In this document: one piece after another, positions 37,401 through 45,415 of the stretch
Layout: each line of letters starts with the position of its first letter
How positions within the stretch are numbered: the stretch's first letter is position 1
Assembly: GCF_000471905.2 (NCBI RefSeq)
Contig: NW_006499883.1
Span: forward strand, 2,034,545-2,098,544
Length of the DNA stretch: 64,000 nt
Origin: Amborella trichopoda
Lineage: Eukaryota > Streptophyta > Magnoliopsida > Amborellales > Amborellaceae
Reading direction: 5' to 3'
Position numbers and translations under genes: made by a program
Notes under the pieces: generated by a model
Databases searched by the model: none
The model's input: only the letters and a program-made list of their open reading frames with translations
What the model was told of the DNA's origin: nothing

Positions 37401-40400
37401 CTCATAACCTCCCTCTTGGAGTCAGATCCATGCGAGTGAACCTCCCGACCGTGACGAAACCTCTGCAAGCCTATCCAATGCGGCAGGCCAGCCCCACAGG
37501 AGGTCCTCCAGACTTGCCTCCCCCTCCATTCGCCTTTCATGAAGCTTTTCACATGGAATGTGATAGGTCTTGGCAGCCTCCAAAAACAGGAGGTCGTTCG
37601 TGAATTTTCCCTTAAGCACCAACTCTCGATCCTCGCAATTCTTGAAACCAAGCTTCCCTCCCGAACACTCTACCAGATCCGTCAAGTTTGGGGGAGGAGG
37701 CCTAGATAGTGGATTGGCCTGGAAGCTCAAGGGACCTTTGGTGGCATTTGGGTCATTTGGGACCCCACTCTTCTTTCCCTCTTATCCTCTACAGTAGCCT
37801 CTTACTCTGTCACAGTGGCCCTCTCTAGGGTCTCCGATGGCGTCCCTTAGCCTCAGGAACCTGCTTTGAGAGGAAGTAGAGGAGGCCGCCACCCTCAATA
37901 CCACCACTTGGTACATTATTGGTGACTTTAACATCACCAGATGGTCCTTTGAAAGGAATTCCAAATCAAGGGTAACCCAGTGTATGCTTATTTTCTCAGA
38001 TTTCATATCAAGGCACACTCTCTTAGACATTCCTCTCTAGGGCGCAGACTTCACCTGGTCTAACCACTCCACCCCGAAGCTCGACCCCAAAATCGAATTG
38101 GAAGAGTACCTGAGGCTTTCTACTCTCTTACAACCTGTTTTTCTTCCCACCCTTGGGGACGACCTGCTCATCTGGTCCCCTACCGCCTCCGGCCTCTTCT
38201 CAATCTCTTCCTCCTACCACAACGTTATCCCCGCCCCCTCAGCCCCCCTATCTCATCCAAGGCCTGGTTCTCTTTTGTCCCTCCCAAAATTCAGTTTTTC
38301 AGTTGAATTGCCCTAAGCCCGAAAGAGCTCTAACCAATGACCAGATCCAAAGAAGGGGGGCGCCTATATCGAATAGATGTGTAATGTGCTTAGCTGTTGA
38401 AGAGACCAATGTGCATCTTTTAATCCACTGTGGGGTGGCAATGGAACTTGGAGGTAGCCTCTTATATCTCTTCCATTGGACCTGGGTCACCCCTAGGTCA
38501 GTCCCCCACCTCTTCACTCCATCACACTCTATCCCTCGGGCCAAATCAGGCATCCTCCTTTGGAGGGCTTCGGTTGCAGCCACACTGTGGGTCATTTGGA
38601 TCAAACATAAAATTAGGACATTTTTGGGTGAATTTGCATCATCTGTAACATTAAAGTCATGGATGAAGGAACTGTTGGTGGTATAAGACCAATGGGCTAG
38701 AAATGCAATCTTTTAAAAAAATTTGATTGTAGGGTTTAAATGAATGAATATCTTAATACAAAACCATGATATATATATCCCAGCCTACAAACATGGTTTA
38801 TACACATTTAAATAATAAAAATTCAACCCTAGTAGGTCGCTTACAAATCTCTTACTCAAAAATACAATGTTCAAATACTTACAATGTACATCTCTACAAA
38901 ATATTACACGACTTGCATTCACAATTCCTCATTTTATCAAAATTATATGATAATTTCATCGTCATTCTTTATCCTCATCATATATCACAATGTCTCATAC
39001 ACATCATACACTTGTTCATAATAATCCAATGAGATTTCAATTCACATAAACAATAAAGCATAGCATTAAAGTTCATACCACAAGATTAAAAAACAATCTC
39101 AATATTCACATAACATACTCAATTGTGCCCGGGCCACGAAAGGGCCATGCAAAACATACATGGGGGAAGCCATGGTTCGAACCCTTTGTGCTGGGGCCAC
39201 GAAAGCGCCTTTTGAGGATTTAATTTTATCTCATTATCTAAGACACGGGTGATAATGATATAACTTAAGGAGATCAATCCAATGGGAAGCGAATGATTAC
39301 TTTTATTTCACTTAATAGAGATCAAATCATGAGAGAGACATTTATCTAAATAGCCCTTCAAAGTTTGAGAGAAATACTACACAAAATAGGGGAGATATGG
39401 TAAAACTACACCATGTGAGACCACACAAACTTTTCAACATTAAAAAAAGAACTCAAAGGACTATTTCATATGCTCAAATATGATGAAATAAACCTCTCAT
39501 CAGTTGTATATTTTCAGTAAAAACCTCTCATCAGTTGTATATTCTCAGTAAAAACCTCTCACCAGTTGTATATTCTCAGTAAAAACCTCTCATCAGTTGT
39601 ATATTCTCAGTAAAAACCTCTCATCAGTTGTATATTCTCAGTTGTATATTCTCAGTAAAAATCAAGGTGAAACTACTCAAGATCATGGAGTAAGCAGGCT
39701 AGTCTATACATACCATGTGTATGGACTATACTCTTGCTTTGAGACTCTTCAATTATCAAGTTTTCATGACCAAAAGATGAAGAAAGCTACTATAAATTAA
39801 GAATTACAGCAAGCTTTGATAATGAAAATGAGGTAGGAATTAAAATATAAGAAAAAAAATCAGTACTTTAGTGAAGCACTAGTATGGGCTTGATCACACA
39901 TACGAGGGACTACTCCATGGAAGTGTTTCAAATGAAAGCTCAAAGAATAAGATAGTCTCATGGCTGGCCATGTTTTTGTCAAAGCGGCTCTCTCTCTCTC
40001 CTTTTGAAGTGAATACTCAAGTTAGGGTTATAATTGATCCTATAAGTTACTTTTATACTTATTTCATAAAGATGGATTTGATCTTGATCTTTGATGCCTT
40101 AGATCAATGGCACATGAGAGGCTTTTATTCAAGCTTCTCATTCATATCTTATCACCAAGATCAATGGATGGGCTTTTGACATCCTTCACTCCTTAAAACC
40201 TAGGTTTATAGTCATTTTACCTTAAAGCCCTTAGCTCAATATTTTATTTTCCATTAAGTCCAAATTCATGTTTACACTTATGCCCATGGTTTTTGAATAA
40301 TATTTTAGAGTCAATACAAGGCAAGGATATGGATATAAAGGTAATATGGGACATCCACACATGTGAATAAAATATCTTATGACACCACTAATAGGATTTC

Positions 40401-43400
40401 AACAACACTAAAGTTTCACATGGGTCAAGCCCATAAGTTGATGCCACATAAGATATACCCACATGCTACAAAATCATATGTGGATAATAATATAAATCAA
40501 ATTAATTATCAAAGAGTAATGATCCTATGAGACCCTCCCATCCATGTGTGTAGGACCTCAGAAGCACCATTAAATTTAGCACAGATCTCTAGAAAAGTCA
40601 AATCCCACACACATGTGATAACTTTTCTAGAGATCTATGCCAAATTTAATGGTGATCCTTTGGGGCCCTACACACATGAGTATAGGAGGGTCTCATAGGA
40701 TCATTACTCATTATCAAAATCCGATGACTTCACACATGCCAAAAATGGCACATATGAGCAAAAAAAAACATATGATTTAAATCAAACTTAAGTCATAACA
40801 ATACATAACACTTTGAATAACAAGATAACATGTTATAACAAATACCATCAAAAGAATTAATGGCAAATAGGTCCTCACATGGATATGACGTCAGCATGAT
40901 GTCACCCGCGAGTGGGGAGGTGGGGGTGCCACGTGGCATCCCTATGGCCACTTGGGATCTATGTGGCATCCCCATAAGATGTCCTTGTTTGGTATTTAGG
41001 TCAAACAAATTTGAAAATCACATTTTTTATTGTTTAAAAATTCTGAAAAATTCCAAAAATTCTCCAAATGACTTTTCAACATTATTACACAAACTCTCAT
41101 CAATATAAAATCTTTTATCATCAATTGTAGATTAATTTGGGCCAAAGGTAAATGACACTAGTCGGAGTCTTCTATTTGGCTAACCCGAATGACGTTCCAT
41201 CAGTGTTTCAAGCCGACCCAACGGACCTATGCTCCACAGTCTATGGCAGGGATATATAATTGGTCACATCAAAGTCGCTGAGACAGAGCTTTCCGTCACC
41301 GGAGGTTCAATGGATTACTGGTGCACCCCTGTGGGACATGTTCCTACTCAAATATAGGGGTCCTCTCAAAGCACATGTGCACTAGCTCTTCTCAGTCGGA
41401 TAATACTACAGAAGAGTGGTTTCTCCATACGATTATGGGTGCATATGCCATAAAACGGTCTTGTATCAAGATACAGGCTCGTCCCATGAGACCATTCCAT
41501 ACAAGGCGAATACTATTTTAAATACTCGGGTTCTATTATTCTCGATTGGATTCTTCAAGCCTTGGATTATCACATCAATTATAAGGCATTCTAATCAAGA
41601 TAGTCCCGACTTGGAGGTAACTCTCACACCTCCCCGAGAGTTCACACTCTCAGATGTATACTCTCAAGGCCCCAAATACTCGGGGTATAAGAATATGGGC
41701 TCTAGTGCGCCAAACACCCAGATTCAGTCTCTCTCTAACTCCCACTGAGCGTAAGACTCTCGGCTTTAAGGCCTTGAAAGGCCACATAACCCATAGGAAC
41801 TAGTGATTTTCTTGGGCTCGAACAACCTTGTCTTGAAGCACTATTCCTACTCGGACTTCCACCAGAATTGGGAGAACCTGCTGCAGGAGCCACTCTTTTC
41901 CCTTTATCCAAGTCTATCAGGATGGTGGACTCTACCACAGCTGAGACCCTCGCACTCCTTGAGGCCTTAGGAACCTAGACCCTAGTTGGGCACCTCACTT
42001 TTGGGGGCGACTCCATTAATGCCATCACCTGGGCATCTGGTGTGGCCCTTTGCCTTTGGAGACTGGCTCATTTCTTCGAAGAAATAGAGCATAGATGAAG
42101 GAGCTTTCAAGTTTCTTGGAAGCATGTTTGGCATGAGGCGAATTCTGTAGCCGATGCACTATTTAAGAGAAGGGGCAAGCCTTCACTAGTGCACCTTCCA
42201 GTACCTGTTGCACTCTTGGAGCTATTTTTTTTGAGTAAGCTGACTATTGTATTAATAATGTAAGTTAGTACATGATGTTGATAGATACAAAATTAGGTAA
42301 TCCCCATTACTGGGTGCCCTATACAAAACCCTAAAGGGTTCAGTGAAGCTTTACATCAGCATCAAGAAAGGAAAGAGGAGAGGTCTCGGGAGTAGTCTAA
42401 GTCCTCTAGGGTGGGTTGAGGATGGCTCCCTCCCTAGCTAGCGCATCTGTGTTGGCGTTGGCCTCCCTATGTGTGTGTCTCCAAGAGACTTGGATAAAGG
42501 TACATAGATGAGTGATTTCGGCAAAAATGTGGTCCAATTTCCACAGAGAGCCGTATGCCCAAGGGAGTGTTTCGACTGCTAATTGGGTTCTCCAATTGTG
42601 GCCAAATCTTCTAAGACCCTCACGCAAGGCCAGGGCCTCTGCATTGGTAGAGTCTGACACTCCAATGGGCAACGCAAACAATAAGTTAATTCGACCATCA
42701 GAATTCGTAAAGAGGCCTCCAATGCCGGAGGGACCTGGGTTGCCGAGGGAGCACCCATCGAAATTTAACAGTGAATATTTTTAGGGCTTGAAATGTTGTA
42801 TAGTTTTTGTGTTTTGTACTCAACAGTGTATAACCCATCCAAAGTGGGTCTCTTGCCGTGTCTAGGGGAAGAGCCATTTTTTGTACATGTATGATACAAG
42901 TAAACACATTAAAAATATAAAAAAAAGGATTATGGGGAAGAAGATCCAGTGCATAAATATATTAGAGAGCACAAATCTAGAATATGGTTCAACTTCCAGA
43001 CTAATAATTTCCTCAAATCATTTTTCTTTTAACATGTTGACTTTGTATTAAGTTCAGAGAATGTACACGATACAAAAATTGGCTACCCACATCTTGGGAG
43101 GTCAAAAAATGCTATACAAGCATAATTTCCTCGAATCATTTATTTCAAATTTTCTGTTTTTCCTGATATGAGTGGCCTATTTGCTGCTCTTTGATAATAA
43201 TTATATCGAGAAAGAATAAAACGCTGGCATAATCTTTTGCAAAAGAGAGAATTATCTGCTACATTTTTCGTATATTGTCTCTCCTTAAGAACATTCCAGA
43301 AATTGTTAACCATGCCAATAGCAAAAATATTTCGGCCCAGGAATAGCTTGCTAGTTTTTATACATATGATGGAAAGTTTACATCCATTTGTTCTGTACGG

Positions 43401-45415
43401 CCTAGCAAAGATTATTCTGATAATCTTTGATTCAGCCTCTAGTTTTAATATTTTGTTATGATCTATCCTATGTAATTCGGCATTGTTCTCCTGAATCTGG
43501 ACTCAAATGGTTCTATGTTGGCATCTAATTTAGCTTCCACCCTTAGCAATACTCGACTAGTATATTATGTGTCAAGGGCAAGTTTACGAAATGCAGTTTT
43601 TGGGTAGGATGAGTGTTTTTGAATTCATGAAATCCATCCAATTATGTACTAGACCTATTTAATTTCTGATGAGATTAGCAATTGATTTAAGGAAAAAGTT
43701 TATATTAAGGATGCAACCTTATAATGTAGAACTACGGAAGCACCTAAAAAATCCATCGGAAAATGTAGTTTTAATGTTGAAAAACCCTTTGATTGATCAT
43801 CTCAACATCGAAATCTATGACCATGAAAAATAAAAAGATTTTAAGTATCATAAATAGTGCATTTTACCATATTATCTACTCTGTCCATGTTCAAGATTTT
43901 CATATGTTTATAAATCTACTTGATTTTAACCATTTTTGAAATTTAAACTTTTATAATTAGATATAAAAATAGATTTTGAGATAATCTTTAGAACATTTTA
44001 CATCAAAATTGTATAACATGATAAAATTTGAAGGTGCACCTTACCTTTACAGGTACGGATGCATCTGTTTGCCAACTGCACCCTTGATTTAAAGGAGAAG
44101 GCCTATTTTGAATGGCTTTCTCAGAGGGATGGGAGGAGCTTGTTTGGTATGGATATATAAGTAGTACAATGCTAATGATAAATATAAATCATGATGCATC
44201 GATTAAGAACCAGGGGAAAGGTTTGTATGCTTCCCCTATCGATTAAGAACCAGGGGAAAGGTTTGTATGCTTCCCCTATAGCATAGAAGTTCTATTCTCC
44301 TCCTATCATCCAGCCGTTCAAGTTTGACCAAGAGAGCCCACTCACCATTTGATCTTAGATCTGAGGTCTCAAAGTATCACTTTTAGTTTTTTTTATATAG
44401 ATTGTATGAATATGAAATTTGGTACGTGCCATCTTTTCATTAGGGTGCACTTATAAAAAATATTAAAAATATTTTTTCGATAAAATATAATGACCACAAT
44501 ACCTTTTGAAAAACTTTTAGGGGTATTTTGGTCATTTTATTATATTGAAAATATTTTTTTTATATTTTTCGCTAGTACGAGTTTAATAGAGAAATGGACG
44601 TCCAAAATTTGATGTCAAAATAGTTTATAGAAAAAAATTAAAAATAAAATAGTGTAGAGACGTGACATTGTGATTGGGACAATCTTAGCTCTCCATTCAA
44701 AATGGAGGGTTGGATAAAAGGGAGGATAGAACTTCTATGCTACAGGGGAAGCATAGAAAGCTTGCCGTAAGAACTGATGTAAACACTCTTGTTAGTTGAA
44801 ACCAAACCCTTGACTCGCCATCAATGAGAGGTTGGTTATATAATATTTTAATGTGTAATCTGTTACATTTAACAGCATAATTTCCAAAACAATAGTTAAA
44901 TAATTTTAATGACACTATGGAATTTTATGTTAACAAAAGTTAAATCCTTTTAATGACACTATGGAATTTTATGCTATATGCTACGTGGGGAAATACTTTT
45001 TTTTTGTTAGGTAGATTCTGTAGAGAATTCTGTATGTTAATAGATTCCAATCGGTTTCTTAGTGTTATTATTCATTTATCTTCACTAACGGATTCATTTA
45101 TCTTCAATGCAGTGGAAGCACAATCGTAGGAATTGGTGATCCCGAACCCCCCCAATTCATCTATGATGAAGAGGATTACCAGGACGTTTTTGTATCCGGT
45201 AAGCTCATCCGATCATGCCTTCACCCGCATCTTCCGATCAATTTGGCTGCCTAGACTTCACCCACATCTTCCTTATCTTAAGTGCTCAATGATGCCCCTG
45301 TGTGTGTGCAGAAGCACGCTTTCTTACTCGGCCAGAGAAGCATTGGTACACCAAGCCCATTTCTTATACAGACGAATGCTATCAAGAAGGCGGCGAACAC
45401 AAAAGGAAGAACTGA
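16454..45415 (+). CDS. ispE: 4-diphosphocytidyl-2-C-methyl-D-erythritol kinase (CMK), chloroplastic; 11 exons
   Basis: Phosphorylates CDP-ME at its 2-hydroxyl with ATP, a middle step of the plastid MEP isoprenoid pathway. Exons: 16454-16666, 17422-17517, 18417-18485, 18641-18745, 19077-19133, 19569-19769, 20560-20652, 20765-20864, 21219-21318, 45113-45198 and 45312-45415 (stop TGA 45413-45415). All have GT/AG borders and matching phases; the sum is 1,224 nt, 407 aa. Residues 1 to about 90 are Ser/Thr/Asn-rich, as in a transit peptide. GHMP-kinase motifs: PCKINVFLRI (about 101-110), the ATP loop PTGAGLGGGSSNAA (about 188-201), GSDVPFF with the catalytic Asp near 230, and SGSGSTIVG (343-351), whose Ser345 codon is split by the 23.8-kb intron 21319-45112. 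The last exon reads ARFLTRPEKHWYTKPISY. No broken motif was seen. Only the use of the giant intron in vivo is unproven. Confidence 0.95.
16700..17035 (+). repeat. Imperfect tandem duplication in ispE intron 1
   Basis: Two units of about 165 bp (about 16700-16864 and 16866-17033) share 'aacttcttcattggtttt', 'tccatgaacttgaatttt' and 'ggtagggttaaaattgc'-type segments. A further partial remnant lies near 17230-17260. Confidence 0.7.
18865..18912. repeat. (GT)n microsatellite
   Basis: GT dinucleotide run with a short interruption, in ispE intron 4. Confidence 0.85.
19345..19495. repeat. Degenerate MITE-like repeat (CCAATGGA family)
   Basis: In ispE intron 5. It contains 'gaatggtgatggagataga' and the inverted 'ctctccatcaccatccatc', with 'gggacccacaa' and 'ggtgggttcc' between: a fold-back structure typical of the family. 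Confidence 0.45.
19895..20085. repeat. MITE-like repeat (CCAATGGA family)
   Basis: In ispE intron 6. 'ccaatggagtaatatatggc' at the left and 'ataccatagcccgctgtat' at the right, with a 'tgtgatggacagtgaggatta' centre shared with the other copies. Confidence 0.5.
20940..21178. repeat. MITE-like repeat (CCAATGGA family)
   Basis: In ispE intron 8, ending about 40 bp before exon 9. Left part 'gaaagtatatactacaatt'; right part 'ccattggattatattgtac'. Inside are 'gtgggacccaccagag' and 'catccaatg'-type segments. Roughly inverted ends. Confidence 0.55.
22016..22965 (-). mobile_element. RTE-type non-LTR retrotransposon, 5'-truncated
   Basis: Minus-strand reading gives the plant RTE 3' region: VTIDLHQGSILSLDLFCL (RT, near 22890), ISRTKTEYMECKFSN (22586-22828), then WRCTIRILCDRRIPMKLKGKFYRIVVRPD and MRRWVGHVWRRP (22185-22382). 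It ends in a (GAT)n tail (on + the CAT run 22015-22033), as expected for RTE. Several frameshifts are present. Confidence 0.85.
23030..23930 (-). mobile_element. L1/RIL LINE fragment (zf-RVT and RNase H)
   Basis: Minus strand: zf-RVT segment near 23800-23882 (MCKDCEESIDHLFIHCKVAI), then RNase H, 23132-23425 (LLAGLKLIESSWGCSLLIEE). A segment of about 55 bp is duplicated at the left edge (about 23040-23080 and 23112-23160, 'gcagctaagtttgcttctct'). Confidence 0.75.
23931..24560. other. Intronic spacer, nothing recognised
   Basis: AT-rich sequence between the L1 fragment and the gypsy fragment. It could be 5' sequence of the latter, but I see no primer site or LTR. Confidence 0.4.
24560..26330 (+). 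mobile_element. Gypsy-type LTR retrotransposon, internally deleted: gag end, protease, PPT, 3' LTR
   Basis: On +: a zinc knuckle CFICEGPHWARDCP near 24800, a degraded one before it (CLMCKGLHHVRDL), then an aspartic protease (AQINGKTTKAMIDTGSTHNF, 24990-25060). RT, RNase H and integrase are absent. About 25570-25710 resembles the end of pol, then a polypurine tract 'aggtgggggagaa' (25711-25723) and the 3' LTR starting TGTCACGCCCC at 25724, with a TATA-like 'cctatataag' near 25973. The LTR end is near 26330 but not certain. The 5' LTR is missing. Confidence 0.8.
24883..25102 (+). pseudogene. Gypsy protease domain fragment
   Basis: Frame with the retroviral-type aspartic protease core IDTGSTHNFVS; the frame breaks just after LGLRF. 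Part of the deleted element above and not a functional gene. Confidence 0.75.
26331..27078. other. Repeat-like intronic sequence, not identified
   Basis: Non-coding. The reverse strand has a purine-rich 'cctagggtggggaag' (near 26710) that could be a polypurine tract of another LTR element, but I could not find matching LTRs. Confidence 0.3.
27079..28400. repeat. Tandem repeat, about 290-320-bp unit, containing a 393-base gap
   Basis: The marker 'gcactgtttc' recurs at 27091, 27397, 27683 and just at the right gap edge (28091), and 'actgggatgttcaaaaggg' near 27217, 27503 and 28217. Units share 'ggtgcttggaaggtttg' and 'ttgttgatttttaggc'-like parts; one unit lacks a segment of about 20-25 bp. 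The N run 27698-28090 is inside a unit, so copy number is unknown. An ORF drawn through the Ns has no meaning. Confidence 0.8.
28570..28745. repeat. Hairpin-forming inverted repeat
   Basis: Left arm about 28570-28655 and right arm about 28671-28745 are inverted copies: 'cttgaagcaagaggca' versus 'tgcctcttgcttcaag', and 'gcttcaaacaat' versus 'attgtttgaagc', around a loop of about 15 bases. The left arm has about 9 extra bases. Abuts the 3' tail of the RTE copy at 28752. Could be a fold-back MITE or a small-RNA hairpin. Confidence 0.75.
28752..32290 (-). mobile_element. Second RTE retrotransposon, split by a hAT element and partly duplicated
   Basis: Same family as 22016-22965: 3' (GAT)n tail near 28760, VTIGLHQGSALRLYIFVLVM near 30960-31010 and KMRKVLGPDGIP-like RT start near 31270. 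The body is split at 29152-30496 by the hAT element. At about 31488 the sequence jumps back: the linker and RT start (SEDQRVLVKDEEVNERW) is present twice, at 31400-31500 and again at 31820-31890, and DNA 31070-31260 is repeated at 31495-31680. Upstream frame 31675-32196 carries the EN-RT linker (FDKETWWWNDDVIKLIE). Dead element. Confidence 0.85.
29160..30488. mobile_element. Non-autonomous hAT element (1,329 bp) with perfect 8-bp TSD
   Basis: Ends CAGTGTTTAAAAATTCC at the left and, reverse-complemented, CAAGGTTTAAAAAATCGG at the right. The flanks 29152-29159 and 30489-30496 are both TTCTGCCC. hAT elements make 8-bp duplications and have CARNG ends, so the class is clear. The interior is very AT-rich with no transposase. 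It splits the RTE copy; the other RTE copy (near 22412-22430) shows the unoccupied site. Confidence 0.9.
32291..32565. other. Intronic segment, nothing recognised
   Basis: Between the RTE upstream end and an L1 RT piece. Open minus frame without a known domain. Confidence 0.4.
32566..32835 (+). mobile_element. L1-type reverse transcriptase fragment
   Basis: On +, 'FSLIIN' (about 32704) followed after a shift by SSRGLAKGNPFLFTIMVEIF (about 32740-32800), which corresponds to the RT motif RGLRQGDPLSPFLFTI. Very short and frame-shifted. Confidence 0.65.
33090..33604 (-). mobile_element. L1 RNase H fragment with local duplication
   Basis: Minus strand: IISWASGRHLAPENLNIFF, then HIFREANAAGDALAREEAG, as in the RNase H end of plant L1 elements. 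A stretch of about 85 bp ('tgaggcccatgcaatg...') occurs at about 33118-33200 and again at about 33338-33420. The LTR-like arm 33604-35961 separates it from the zf-RVT part of an L1 at 36000-36870. Confidence 0.75.
33604..35961 (-). repeat. LTR-like repeat, left inverted copy (about 2.36 kb)
   Basis: Reverse complement of 38679-41788 over most of its length, from 'tatgtggcctttcaagg' (33604) to 'ggtcttataccaca' (35961). On the minus strand it begins TGTGGTATAAGACC and ends GGCCACA, so it has TG...CA ends as an LTR would. It contains no ORF. It sits inside the RNase H region of a minus-strand L1 (after LLIERDS). No matching 5-bp target duplication was seen. Relative to the right copy it lacks about 550 bp near 33880. 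Confidence 0.65.
35962..36870 (-). mobile_element. L1/RIL LINE fragment (RT, zf-RVT, start of RNase H)
   Basis: Minus strand: RT with LQYADNTFLFYDAS near 36800 (YADN in place of YADD), FRFNMAKSKMMGV and MGLPL (36550-36870); then zf-RVT linker SGTLLWRASLATMLWVIWLE (36253-36501); then RNase H start GIADSTTVEALAVTEGL and LLIERDS near 35970. The Asn in YADN would itself abolish RT activity. Confidence 0.85.
36936..38678 (+). mobile_element. L1/RIL LINE fragment (ORF1-like, endonuclease, zf-RVT; RT deleted)
   Basis: On +: a Pro/Ser/Thr-rich frame 36936-37298 of unknown role; an APE-type endonuclease from ATG 37539 (MKLFTWNVIGLGSLQKQEVV, then ILETK, then IIGDFNITRW near 37920); then at about 38095 it jumps to the post-RT region (LIWSPTASGLFSISSSYH) and zf-RVT, CVMCLAVEETNVHLLIHC (38370-38430), with SGILLWRASVAATLWVIWI. 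The whole RT is missing. Lies head-to-head with the minus-strand L1 at 35962-36870. Confidence 0.85.
39494..39665. repeat. Minisatellite, 31-bp unit, five copies plus a partial
   Basis: Units start at 39494, 39525, 39556, 39587 and 39618 ('ctctcatcagttgtatattc'...), followed by a partial copy. The left inverted arm has only one copy near 35040, so the expansion arose after the two arms separated. Confidence 0.9.
40514..40709. mobile_element. 196-bp MITE with perfect 9-bp target duplication (MULE type)
   Basis: Ends GAGTAATGATCCTATGAGAC and its inverse, GTCTCATAGGATCATTACTC. The inner sequence is also inverted ('catgtgtgtagg', 'tctagagatct'). Both flanks are ATTATCAAA (40505-40513 and 40710-40718). 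Absent from the matching place in the left inverted arm, so it is a young insertion. Confidence 0.92.
41789..42235 (+). mobile_element. L1 RNase H fragment
   Basis: On +: DSTTAETLALLEAL (about 41930), then GDSINAITWASG (about 42010), then FKFLGS/VSWKHVWHEANSVADAL (about 42110-42160), in the order of a plant L1 RNase H. Frameshifts present. Confidence 0.75.
42406..42785 (-). mobile_element. L1 RNase H fragment
   Basis: Minus strand: LNFDGCSLGNPGPSGIGGLF (about 42700-42770), VSDSTNAEALALREGL, and VSWRHTHREANANTDALARE (42420-42480). One of at least five RNase H remnants in this intron. Confidence 0.8.
42790..43690. other. Intronic spacer, nothing recognised
   Basis: AT-rich sequence without repeat ends, domains or RNA features that I can see. 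Confidence 0.5.
43692..44066. repeat. MITE, copy H (GCAACCTT-ended subfamily)
   Basis: Starts 'agtttatattaaggatgcaac', ends near 'ggtgcaccttacctttac'. The interior matches copies B and G ('ttgatcatctcaacatcg', 'gatcatgttcaagattttc' type segments). Confidence 0.65.
44266..44755. mobile_element. MITE of about 490 bp with inverted ends of about 40 bp
   Basis: Left TATGCTTCCCCTATAGCATA followed by 'gaagttctattctcctcc'; the reverse complement of the right end is TATGCTTCCCCTGTAGCATA followed by 'gaagttctatcctccctt'. The interior has 'ggtattttggtcattttatt' and relates to the MITE at 54583-55055. Just before it, about 40 bp ('cgattaagaaccagggg'...) is tandemly duplicated (about 44201-44270). Confidence 0.8.

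Larger units (their letters stand above)
38679..41788 (+). repeat. LTR-like repeat, right inverted copy (about 3.1 kb)
   Basis: Inverted partner of 33604-35961. It starts 'tggtataagaccaatggg' and ends 'ttgaaaggccacata'. It contains an extra 196-bp MITE (40514-40709), a minisatellite (39494-39665) and about 550 bp (about 40950-41500) not present in the left copy. On the plus strand it follows an L1 zf-RVT segment and precedes an RNase H region. No ORF. Most simply a solo LTR, but not proven. Confidence 0.65.
21319..45112 (+). other. ispE intron 9: a 23.8-kb intron made of nested transposable elements
   Basis: Donor GT at 21319 (after ...TCAGGAAG), acceptor AG at 45111-45112 (before TGGAAGCACAATC). 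The two half-codons join to Ser within the conserved SGSGST motif. Contents in order are listed as separate entries. Apart from them, 21320-22010 (near exon 9), 42790-43690 and 44756-45112 hold no recognisable element. Confidence 0.9.

Noticed and set aside
39120-39235. tRNA-like B box (GGTTCGAACC) with GC-rich neighbours, also near 35447-35470
   Set aside because: No cloverleaf and no A box at the proper distance; it is part of the LTR-like inverted arms.
39494-39665. Regular direct repeats resembling a CRISPR array
   Set aside because: Units are contiguous without spacers and the genome is a plant; this is a minisatellite.
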